NCBI RefSeq assembly: GCF_041381155.1
Contig: NC_091140.1
Span: forward strand, 21,108,864 to 21,172,863
Length of the DNA: 64,000 bases
Direction: 5' to 3'
DNA from: Argopecten irradians
Lineage: Eukaryota > Mollusca > Bivalvia > Pectinida > Pectinidae
Shown here in pieces: positions 25,401 through 35,900 of this stretch; positions within the stretch are counted from its first letter, which is position 1, and each line of letters begins with the position of its first letter. The translations under genes were made by a program, and so were the position numbers. Under the pieces are notes generated by a model. It saw nothing but the letters and a program-made list of their open reading frames with translations, ran no database searches and was not told the origin of the DNA.

Positions 25401-25791
25401 GAATTTATCTAAACAACGAAAAACTGTTATGTTAAATATCAAATTACAATTTGTGTATGAATGCTTATTTTAGTACAAAAGAATAACTTGCCTTATTGTT
25501 ATGCAGAAGCATTTTGAAGTGTTTGAAGTAAAGCCATCCTTTGTGCTGGTTCTCCTCTGTCAGTTCGGAATATTTAGTCTCCGCATCGTAACCAAACGAG
25601 TGGAACTTTTTGTCCGGAGAGAGAAGCACGGACGAGGGAGCTTTCTGAGACATTAGTTTCCCACTGCCGATCCATGAATTCGTGTTGATCTTCAGTGGGT
25701 CCCGTTCGTAGTCGTGCCGCATCTGGAAGGCGTAACCTGAGTAGGTAGTACCGAAGTCTAGGGCGGCGACAATGACCGGACAGAACTCCAT
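22489..25791 (-). CDS. HSPA12: HSP70-12 (HSPA12)-like protein, four coding exons
   Basis: Minus-strand exons 25791-25492, 24748-24527, 24000-23838 and 23531-22489, all in phase, give about 575 residues, slightly shorter than usual for the family. Actin/HSP70-type ATPase motifs: phosphate-1 ALDFGTTYSGYAF at residues 10-21; phosphate-2 VVDMGGGTIDMT near 224-235, rebuilt exactly across the exon 3/4 junction; adenosine motif VVLVGGFSESS near 380-390. HSPA12 proteins keep this ATPase fold but lack the canonical HSP70 peptide-binding domain; large paralogue expansions are known in bivalves and are linked to stress or immune response. Intron 1 uses a GC donor (AAG|GCAAGT). The start ATG follows a likely acceptor at about 25801, and a strong donor on the minus strand at 27535/27534 could close a 5' non-coding exon. 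Family call is firm; A or B type is not resolved. Confidence 0.9.
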
Positions 25792-27869
25792 CGTGTCCTT
25801 AAAACGAAACACACAGTGGTAATATAAAAAAATATATATTGTAACGTTATAATACTTCTCATCGATTAAAAATATTTGTGTGTTTACAGGTAACGAATAA
25901 CCACACAGAAGGATACCCCTTTTGCTGTCTAAGTTGAGATATGAAAGGAAATGTTCTGGACATATTTATGGCCTCAAGTATTCACAACTTCGTTAGTCAG
26001 TCGGGTTAAGCAAAAACATTTCAATGTATCTAATGTATATGGTTCTAGGTTCAGTATCATGCTCTACAGTTCGAACATGCTAAGCTAGCAAAATAAGATC
26101 TGAATATTTGTTTAGCTCTTTAGAGTATCGATCGTTGCTAACCAACAAAACTACTGAGATATCTTTACATGTCACTTAAAAATCACAACCATACTATTTT
26201 TGAAGTTCAAATACTGATTCTCATTCAAAAAGAACTACAGTACTTCCTTTGGGATTTCTGTGACATGAAATAGTACTATCAAAAGGACAATTATTGCGAG
26301 GAAACACAACAGGAACATACCGCAACATCCCAAAACATACAAACACTCACACACCACAACACATTACAAACACTCACACACCACAACACATTACACACAA
26401 GGGAGGCCTCTTTAATGTATCTGGCTGGTCATAGGACGTTTTATAGCATAATAAACCAAACAAAAGAAAACCGAAGTGATATTATCAATAATTGTTCGTT
26501 TTACTGTGCATGGCAAAGTAAATACGTATCGTTGTTAATTTTATTGTTATATTGCTGTCAAATGCTGAACAAGCTCACGTTAAGTCTATTGACCATGAAT
26601 GACTTGTCACTTATCGTTACTAACTGTCAAAATGGAAATCTGAAGAGTAAACAAAACCTATTACGAGGTTCAACAATTTGAGATATTCAGTTGATTATGA
26701 TATTGAATTTCGACGAATCCTCAAGTGTGTAAGTATAATTTTGACAAAGTCGTAATTCTAATAAAATTTTAAAACGTGCCTAACACGGATGTCACTTCTA
26801 GGAAACATTATTGTTGACAATAGGTCATGATGAGCGGTTAATGCCAACTTCTCTTCGCATGGTCACCTCTAGCATCACTATAAAGGACATTGAGCTCTGG
26901 TATGGGGGATATGACAGGTCTTTGGCCGAACATTTATTAGTTGAAACTTGTATGGATGTGGCCTATATACCACAGACTTTTGACTATGTGCATGTATACA
27001 GACCTCTCTCTCTCTCTCTCTCTGTTCACGAACTAAGCCTAAGTCTATACATTATAATGAAGCGCCACAAGTTACTATAATTTCAGAGAAACGTGCTGGT
27101 GACGTTGTTGCTTTTCTGCTATTTTATAGCGGGTAAGGGATAGGTTCACATTACTCTTTCTCAGAACTATGCCCCCATTCCCATCAATTCTGAGTATCAT
27201 AACAATAGGACCAAGGGAGGTAATACGGGTAGTCTAGACAGGGGTATCAGTTTTCGTCTGATGACCTACACAAAAACTAAATGAATAAAAAATAGTAATG
27301 GTTATTGGTACTTGTATATTATTCGTGTTAATCATATTTCCATTTCTCTATCTTAGGTTCGACTTAGTATGAATCATTATAAGTACTTCTTGTAGAAGCG
27401 CACGGTGACAGTCCTCAAAGGCACGGGTACATCATCATTCTCACAAATTCACAAAACAATGAATAGATTGAATACCAGATATGTTAAAAACTTTATAAAT
27501 ATATTAAAACGTAAATAATTTAGGAAATACTTACCTCGCCTGTATAAACTGATAATATCACCTCCACATTGTATGTATGTCTTTACCTGGGTATTCCTGT
27601 CTCAAAACGAAAGTATAATTTACATCCTTGTTAGACTGAGCTCATTATACTACAGTGACCCAGTTCTCAGTAGACCAAGACGTCGGCTGTAATACAGGTA
27701 AGAAGGCTTAGGTAAATATGAATTAACAGTCTTAAAATTTCCAAATGGATATCTATTTGCTATTTTGTTTCCAAAATTAGTTTTAAAAAATCAGCTTTAA
27801 TAAAATCTTTAAAGTATCGATAATTTCATATAATGAAATAAAAATCTCTCTACAATTCTTGTCAAGAAT
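25792..27869. other. 5' flank of the HSPA12-like gene
   Basis: No coding exon recognised. On the minus strand a consensus donor (GGCGAG|GTAAGT at 27535/27534) could end a non-coding first exon of the HSPA12-like gene. A short CT tract lies at about 27003-27022. The dispersed repeat at 26325-26460 is listed separately. Confidence 0.4.
26325..26460 (+). repeat. Dispersed SINE-type repeat, second locus
   Basis: CCCAAAACATACAAACACTC, an internal 33-bp duplication (CACACACCACAACACATTAC), GGGAGGCCTCTTTAATGTAT, CTGGCTGGTCATAGGACG and an AAACCAAACAAAAG tail. It matches the module at 15268-15480 in order and spacing. The A-rich tail suits a SINE 3' end; no Pol III head is visible here. Confidence 0.5.
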
Positions 27870-28310
27870 ATGTAACTAAATTTGGTTCCCAAAAAATACC
27901 ATTTTACTAATAATAGTAACACACTTTCCTAGAAGAGTATTTTGTAGAACAAAACAACAATAAAAATCTCGCCAGTAAACGCGAGGAATATCGCCAGAAT
28001 TATTATTGTTTCTAAATATCAAACATGTAGCTTCATTGAAACCCCAAACCATCAAAGGCGGTATCCCTAAGTTTCCTCAAACAATGAGAACCTCTACCAC
28101 AAAAAAAGGTAAGTAGAAAGTTAACCCAATAATCCTCTATTAGCAGGTCACAAAGAATTATTAGGATCGCCTTAAAATATCTAGGAAGATACGAAAATGC
28201 AAGCAACAATAGCAAAATAATAGACCCAATCAATAAAATTATTCTCAGAACTTAAAATAGTTGTCTTCCACGACTACATTGGTTGATGATTTTGGAATTC
28301 AATTAAGCAC
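27870..28310 (-). repeat. Inverted duplication, left arm
   Basis: This stretch, reverse-complemented, aligns through its length with 28845-29410. Shared phrases include CTCTTCTAGGAAAGT, ATAATTCTGGCGA, TTTGATGGTTTGGG, CTATTGTTGCTTG/C and CCAAAATCATCAACCAA. On the minus strand a 66-codon frame (28233-28033) encodes a hydrophobic stretch (IILLLLLAFSYLPRYFKAIL) and ends RDTAFDGLGFQ then stop. It may be the decayed end of a membrane-protein gene; no family recognised. Confidence 0.7.
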
Positions 28311-28844
28311 AAGCATATCGCTACAATTGTTCACAAAGAAAAAATGTTATAATGTAATATAGCACCATCCTCTACACGTCAATGCCTATGCTACATTAAA
28401 GAGAATATATATATTTTTATTTATTTATATTTGATTGAGTTATATATTTTGGAAATGTTAAGCATACAACTGCTTCAGTAACACGAAATATTTCCTCCCT
28501 CGCTGTGGACGTAAATGTTGGGTGCGTACAGAAGATTAAGGGCTTTTAGCGAGACTGGTAAACTGGTTCGATTCCTTCCACGTCGTTCATTACAGCCCAA
28601 AGGCCCAATACCAGTACACATTTCCCTACAAACCTGTTAGTTAGAAATGTGGCTAGTTGAATAAATATTAGCAGTGTCCTATGAGAACCATTAAAAAGTG
28701 ATTAGATTGTTACTGTCAAATATCTGATAGCTGACAATTCTTCCTTGATAATTTTAGTCGCGAACATCTATCGAAATCTCAGGAATAAAGATTTTCTTTC
28801 TTGACTAATATGTCGAGAAACGTAGGTATATCAGACGATTGCTT

Positions 28845-29410
28845 GTCCATCATTGAAATCCAAAATCATCAACCAAGACACTCTGGGAAGACAAGTATAT
28901 AAGCTATTTACAATTATTTCTCTACTCAACCCGTTTATGAGAAAATTGTAGTTGATTGCGCTTATCAATTTACTATTGTTGCTTCCATTTTCGTGTCTTC
29001 CGTTTTCAATATTTTTGAAAGTGGTCCTTATACAAGTAATTCCCTACTAATAAAGGATTAGTGGTTTGACATTTGGTTTTTTTCTGGTTGAGGTCTTCAT
29101 TGTCTGAATAGAGAGATAGAGCTTTTGTTGTCCTCCAAGTGTATCGCATTTGATGGTTTGGGATTTCAGTGAAGCACCAACATATACGTTGCGATCGTCA
29201 TCGTTACGCGACATGTTGGATATTTAGAGGAATCATAATTCTGGCGACATTCTACGCGTTTATTGGCAAGATTTTGATTGCTGTTTTGTTCACACAAAAC
29301 CCTCTTCTAGGAAAGTTTTCTACAAAATATTTTATTACAAATTTATTCAGCAAGGTATATTTTACCATTATTAGTAAAACTCTATATTTTGTGGGAAATG
29401 TATTTTGAAT
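28845..29410 (+). repeat. Inverted duplication, right arm
   Basis: Partner of 27870-28310, in inverse orientation, about 540 bp of spacer between. It keeps the same FDGLGFQ-stop ending (29152-29175) but the upstream frame differs. After the stop, similarity continues into non-coding sequence (CTCTTCTAGGAAAGT at about 29302), so the duplication is genomic and not a retrocopy. Confidence 0.7.
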
Positions 29411-30770
29411 TTTCGAAAGGTCTTGAAGCAGTTAACAGTACTTCTCAGCGTTTGTGATTGAAAGGTTCCGCAGCAACATAAACACGACCAAAGACCTTAT
29501 ATATTGATATAAAGACCTTACACATAAATGGACTAGGGGGCTGCTGATTTGGTTCTTGAGAAGCGGTTATCCTCTTTGCACCATCGCTCGAAACGGACAA
29601 AGCCAAAGGTCGCCAACTTAAAATTACATAGACTTGAAACTCAACAAAAAAGGATTCTTGGTGGAAGGACTATTCAACTTATTCACCCCAATCCCCCGGC
29701 AATTTTCGGAAAACATATTCCGAATATTGCCGGAAATTTCTCAGAGATGTTCTCGGTATTGCTCGCGTAGATATTGCAATGATTGTGTCGGGAAAAATCA
29801 ATTTAAAGAATTTGCTTTTATAAATTATTTCTGATAAAGAGGATGTCATTCATCTTTAGAATTTTCAATTTTAGACCAGACGTTTAGATACCATAACTCT
29901 TCTTCATCTACGATAGTTTTTTAAATGAAATATTTCTATATTCCCTGTTAGCATATGTCCCATGAGCTAGCTCTTCCCCAAAAGGAAAGAGTCACAATTT
30001 TCCCCAAATTCTGCATCTTCTCTTAAGATGTTTTTGACCATTTGACTAAAATCCATTAAGAATAAAACAGTCAACATAATTATATTCCTCTATTTTTTGA
30101 GATTTCAGATGGTTACCATGGCAACTACATCGGCAATGATACACAGCAATCAACCACAGCCTTGGACTAGGTGAGCAAAAGACGAGTAATATAAAAGTAT
30201 ACTCTCCGATCTTGACAATCAAAACTTACCAAGGATGACATTAAATGTTTTATGAAAATCACTTTTAAATTCATCTTTGCAATTTGTAACCAGGCAGGTA
30301 CAGTTGAAATATCAGTTTCCTTGATTTTTTTTGGATCTTAGTAACACTACATTGTATATCAAAATATGGTAACATGGCAGTTTTATTTAAAACAATAAAT
30401 CCAAAGTCCATAATCAAGAGCATATAATATTTATTTTCCTTTTAATATTTTCTGGCACAGCTACAATTCAATTATAACAACGTGCTCTGAAATAGCATTC
30501 AATAACAATGTTTAGAATAATTTAATACTAGATTTTTCATAATCAACATGTATTGCTTAGTACCATTCCATTAAAATATCTACCTCAGTCAATCAAAGAC
30601 TCCGAGATACTGTAAGTGTCCTTATTTGGATCAAATTAATTGTTAGGTTAAAAGCTATATTGGAACAGGTTATCTCAATAATGAATTCCCTCAATTTCTG
30701 GTGCGAAAATTGTTAAATATGACTAACACAGAAATAGGCCATTTACAGCACAGTGAAACCGAGCTGCTTC
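29411..30770. other. Intergenic, no gene seen
   Basis: AT-rich sequence with only short random frames. A small palindrome-like stretch occurs near 29690-29745 (CCCCCGGCAATTTTCGGAAA; ATTGCCGGAAATTTC). Nothing else supported. Confidence 0.4.
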
Positions 30771-30771
30771 A

Positions 30772-30845
30772 GCATCCAATCTGTATACAGCATCCATCTC
30801 TGTATAAAGCATCCATCTCTGTATACAGCATCCATCTCTGTAAAG
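30772..30845 (+). repeat. ~20-bp tandem repeat
   Basis: Four near-identical units of CATCCATCTCTGTATACAG, the first and last slightly changed. Directly precedes a 43-bp array. Confidence 0.85.
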
Positions 30846-30872
30846 GTTACCTCCTTATCAACATCACTTTTC

Positions 30873-31216
30873 ATGGTCTCAAATGGTCATTTATAGTACA
30901 ATTTGACCTATATACATGGTCTCAAATGGTCATTTATAGTACAATTTGACCTATATACATGGTCTCAAATGGCCATTTATAGTAAAATTTGACCTATATA
31001 CATGGTCTCAAATGGTCATTTATAGTACAATTTGACCTATATACATGGTCTCAAATGGCCATTTATAGTACAATTTGACCTATATACATGGTCTCAAATG
31101 GCCATTTATAGTACAATTTGACCTATATACATGGTCTCAAAAGGCCATTTATAGTACAATTTGACCTATATACATGTTCTCAAATGGCCATTTATAGTAC
31201 AATTTGACCTATATAT
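30873..31216 (+). repeat. 43-bp minisatellite, eight copies
   Basis: ATGGTCTCAAATGGTCATTT begins at 30873, 30916, 30959, 31002, 31045, 31088, 31131 and 31174, an exact 43-bp period with a few substitutions. No exon relation found in the window. Confidence 0.95.
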
Positions 31217-31257
31217 ACATGTAAAGACCACTTGACGATAAAAATAAACTTTTCTTT

Positions 31258-31855
31258 AATTTGTCCCTTGGGTGGTCTTTATAGACATGTTTGACTGTTC
31301 CTTGGGTGGTCTTTATAGACAGGTTTGACTGTTCCTTGGTGGTCTTTATAGACATGTTTGACTGTTCCTTGGGTGGTCTTTATAGACATTTGACTGTTCC
31401 TTGGGTGGTCTTTATAGACAGGTTTGACTGTTCCTTGGGTGGTCTTTATAGACAGGTTTGACTGTTCCTTGGGTGGTCTTTATAGACAGGTTTGACTGTT
31501 CCTTGGGTGGTCTTTATAGACAGGTTTGACTGTTCCTTGGGTGGTCTTTATAGACAGGTTTGATGTCCTGTCCCTTGGGTGGTCTTTATTATAGACAAGG
31601 TTTGACTGTTCCTTGGTGGTCTTTATAGACAGGTTTGACTGTCCCTTGGGTGGTCTTTATAGACAGGTTTGACTGTCCCTTGGGTGGTCTTTATAGACAG
31701 GTTTGACTGTCCCTTGGGTGGTCTTTATAGACAGGTTTGACTGTTCCTTGGGTGGTCTTTATAGACAGGTTTGACTGTTCCTTGGGTGGTCTTTTATAGA
31801 CAGGTTTGACTGTCCCTTGGGTGGTCTTTATAGACAGGTTTGACTGTATATCGCT
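31258..31855 (+). repeat. 34-bp minisatellite, about seventeen copies
   Basis: Units CCTTGGGTGGTCTTTATAGA plus CAGGTTTGACTGTT (34 bp) with small indels. Lies immediately after the 43-bp array but is unrelated in sequence. Confidence 0.95.
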
Positions 31856-32549
31856 TACATTCATGGTTGATCTTCCTGTCTGTTCATAATTTGTGATTTA
31901 CAAATCAATCATACAAGAATCAGATCAGGTGTATCCTTTTAATACCTGGAGCATTTTCGGGTACAGTAGATGTTTCATTAGGAACAAAAGCTTTACAAAT
32001 ATTAAAATAAGACTCATCTATAACTAGCATAACTTGACTACCTATGATCTAAGAAACAGCATGATTCATTTAATTATGATTAAACTGTCTCAAACAAATG
32101 CTATTTTTCTCACTTTTCAGACATATCCATGCACATATGAGTAGGTTTTTTGAGACGTTATAGACGACTTTTTAAACAGATTCTGTCCAGTCACTAAGAA
32201 AACTAAACTGACTGGTAACATCACTAACAACTATCAGTTATTTCCCCTCTTTTCACTCTGTCAGTACTAACAAAGTGGAACAAAGGGAAATAAAGTTGAT
32301 GGATCACTAATGGGTAAAATAATAAATGTCATGGATTTCAGTTTCAAATTGAAAAACATTAATGGGGAACATGGCAGTATGGGAAATGAAGTAAATGTGG
32401 ACGGACAATGACCATTATCTCCAGATCAGCTATCACAATTTGTTGAAAGTCAAGCTCTTCATTGAGATCTATAAGATCATGACATTGACAACATGATTCG
32501 GTTTGAAGCTTATCTCCTTACAGATACCATTAATGTACTCAGGCTTTTG
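31856..32549. other. Non-coding, no gene seen
   Basis: Ordinary AT-rich sequence between the minisatellites and the eroded array behind CCDC138. Nothing supported. Confidence 0.4.
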
Positions 32550-32960
32550 ACATGGAGCTTTGAATTCACTTCACAGAGCACTTAGATTAGAAAAAACCCA
32601 GCTTTAAGTCCAACTCCTCCCTTCAAATCTAATTGGAGCACTACAGATGGGGAAGTTCAGTTGGAAATGTCCACTTCTAGTTTTGGCTAGCCCACCTCGG
32701 TTAGAGAATGACAACGTGAAGATCAGTTGGAAGTCTAACTCTTCAAATTTGGTTGGAGTACTAAAGGTGAGGAATTTTAACTTAAAAGTTCAGTTCTAAG
32801 TTTCAACTCCTTTCAATATGTTTGCAACACTCAGCTTGTTGAAAAAAATAATTCAGGGTACTTTTCAAACTCCTCTCTTTAGCTCTGTTTGGAGCACTCA
32901 GCAGTTAGATAAAGCAGTAGAGATTTGTGAAGCTAGATTTGATTGGAGCACTCCGCGGTG
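32550..32960 (-). repeat. Old eroded array of the CCDC138 last-exon end
   Basis: The true exon has GATTGGAGCACTCCGCGG at about 32941-32958. Related phrases follow at lower coordinates: TTTGGAGCACTCAGCAGTTA (about 32889), GCAACACTCAGC (32825), GGTTGGAGTACTAAAGGTGA (32752), AATTGGAGCACTACAGATGG (32630), CAGAGCACTTAGATTAG (32574). Spacing is irregular (~60-120 bp) and divergence high, so it appears to be an ancient tandem expansion of the stop-codon end of CCDC138. Confidence 0.55.
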
Positions 32961-35900
32961 AGATTAAACAATATAGATTTAAGGTTGAGAGCCAGAAACG
33001 CTTGTTCTGTGGCACAACCTCGTAACAGTTCCTGTATGATGGCAACTATGGTGTAAACTTCAAAGTACTTCCTGTTGGATCTAAAAGGAGGAAAAGTCAA
33101 CATTACACTGGAGAACTTTGAAATGAAGTCATTCAGGCCTGGTTCATCTATTTTTTCCTGTAAATACTACAAATTTTTATTGTATGTTCATCAAAGAGTC
33201 TTTGATGCATTGTGCAAGTGAATGAAAATAAAGTCCATTATTATTATTAATAGTTTAAACTAACATTTCTTGCATAAAATTTGATTGGTCAAATATCAAT
33301 CAAGAATCAATACATTTGTTTTATTATCAACAAACCTTTAATGATACAGTTGCTTGCAACACAGTAAACAAAACGGGAAAGGTACCAGATTCAAAATTCA
33401 CCGAAAAGTTAATTTACAATGAGAGGATGTAAGAATTTCTGGTGACTTACTTCATTTTGGAGAGTTTCTGAAGGATGATGCTGAGTTTTTCTAGTACTTT
33501 GTAATCCTGGCTGGGAGCTCGCAGGACCATGGCAATTGTCCTGAACCAAGTCTCATTACTACAGCCCTCGAGGAAGGTTTGCTGGAAAGGTGAGTCGGAA
33601 GACATCTGGAGGAATATATCCATGGCCGCTCCCATGAAGGCCTGTCATTACATAAAAACAGGTGTTAGAATTGCGCGGGCTGATGTACTGAGGCGTTTTC
33701 ATGTGATAAATGGTACATTCTAAATGGAAATGATTAACTTCATGACAGGTTTGTGGTAAACTGGAGTGAGGACTAAGTTACTTCACTGACTGGTTTGTGT
33801 TAGACTAGAGCGAGGACTGAGTTACTTCACTGACTGGTTTGTGGTAAACTAGAGTGAGGACTGAGTTACTTCACTGACTGGTTTGTGGTAAACTAGATTA
33901 GAGTGACTGGACTGTGGTAAACTAGAGTGAGGACTGAGTTACTTCACTGACTGGTTTGTGGTAAACTAGAGCGAGGACTGAGTTACTTCACTGACTGGTT
34001 TGTGGTAAACTAGAGTGAGGACTGAGTTACTTCACTGACTGTTTGTGGTAAACTAGAGTGAGGACTGAGTTACTTCACTGACTGGTTTGTGGTAAACTAG
34101 AGTGAGGACTGAGTTACTTCCACTGACTGGTTTGTGGTAGACTAGAGTGAGGTGAGGTTATGTCACTGACTGGTTTGTTGAGACTGAGTTACTTCACTGA
34201 CTGGTTTGTGGTAAACTAGAGTGAGGACTGAGTTACTTCACTGACTGGTTTGTGGTAAACTAGAGTGAGGACTGAGTTACTTCACTGACTGGTTTGTGGT
34301 AAACTAGAGTGAGGACTGAGTTACTTCACTGACTGGTTTGTGGTAAACTAGAGTGAGGACTGAGTTACTTCACTGACTGGTTTGTGGTAAAACTAGAGTG
34401 AGGACTGAGTTACTTCACTGACTGGTTTGTGGTAAGGTTAACTAGAGTGAGGACTGAGTTACTTCACTGACTGGTTTGTGGTAAACTAGAGTGAGGACTG
34501 AGTTACTTCACTGACTGGTTTGTGGTAAACTAGAGTGAGGACTGAGTTACTTCACTGACTGGGTTTGTGTAAACTAGAGTGAGGACTGAGTTACTTCACT
34601 GACTGGTTTGTGGTAAACTAGAGTGAGGACTGAGTTCAACTTCACTGACTGGTTTTGTGGTAAACTAGAGTGAGGACTGAGTTACTTCACTGACTGGTTT
34701 GTGGTAAACTAGAGTGAGGACTGAGTTACTTCACTGACTGGTTTGTGGTAAACTAGAGTGAAATGAGACTGGTTACTTCACTGACTGGTTTGTGGTAAAC
34801 TGGAGTGAGTGACTGAGGTACTTCACTGACTGGTTTGTGGTAAACTAGAGTGAGGACTGAGTTACTTCACCTGACTGGTTTGTGGTAAACTGGAGTGAGG
34901 ACTGAGTTACTTCACTGACTGGTTTTGTGGTAAACTGGGAGTGAGGACTGAGTTACTTCACTGACTGGTTTTGTGGTAAACTAGAGTGAGGACTGGGTTA
35001 CTTCCACTGACTGGTTGTGGTAAACTGGGAGGTGGGACTGAGTTACTTCATCACTGAATTTGTGGTAACTAGAGTGAGGACTGAGTTACTTCACTGACTA
35101 GTTTGTGGTTAAACTTAGAGTGAGGACTGAGATACTTCACTGACTGGTTTGTGGTAAACTAGAGTGAGGACTAAGTTACTTCACTGACTGGTTTGTGGTA
35201 AACTAGAGTGAGGACTGAGTTTACTTCACTGACTGGTTTGTGTGGTAAACTAGAGTGAGGGACTGAGAGATTACTTCACTGACTGGTTTGTGGTAAACTA
35301 GAGTGAGGAACTGAGTTACTGTCACTGACTGGTTTGTGAGGTATACTGACTAGAGTGAGGACTGAGTTATGTCCACTGACTGGTTTGTGGTAGACTAGAG
35401 CGAGGACTGAGTTATGTGTGGTAAACTGGTTTGTGGTAACTTGTGGTTACTTCACTGAAAACTAGAGTGAGGACTGAGTTACTTCACTGACTGACTGGTT
35501 TGTGGTAAACTAGAGTGAGGACTGAGTTACTTCACTGACTGGTTTTGTGGTAAACTAGAGTGAGGACTGAGTTACTTCACTGACTGGTTTGTGGTAAACT
35601 AGAGTGAGGACTGAGTTACTTCACTGACTGGTTTGTGGTAAACTAGAGTGAGGACTGAGTTACTTCACTGACTGGTTTGTGGTAAACTAGAGTGAGGACT
35701 GAGTTACTTCACTGACTGGTTTGTGGTAAACTAGAGTGAGGACTGAGTTACTTCACTGACTGGTTTGTGGTAAACTAGAGTGAGGACTGAGTACTTCACT
35801 GACTGGTTTGTGGTAAACTAGAGTGAGGACTGAGTTACTTCACTGACTGGTTTGTGGTAAACTAGAGTGAGGACTGAGTTACTTCACTGACTGGTTTGTG

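Noticed and set aside
28511-28600. Another tRNA-like SINE (ACTGGTTCGATTCC)
   Set aside because: Only a box-B-like match; no box A at proper distance.
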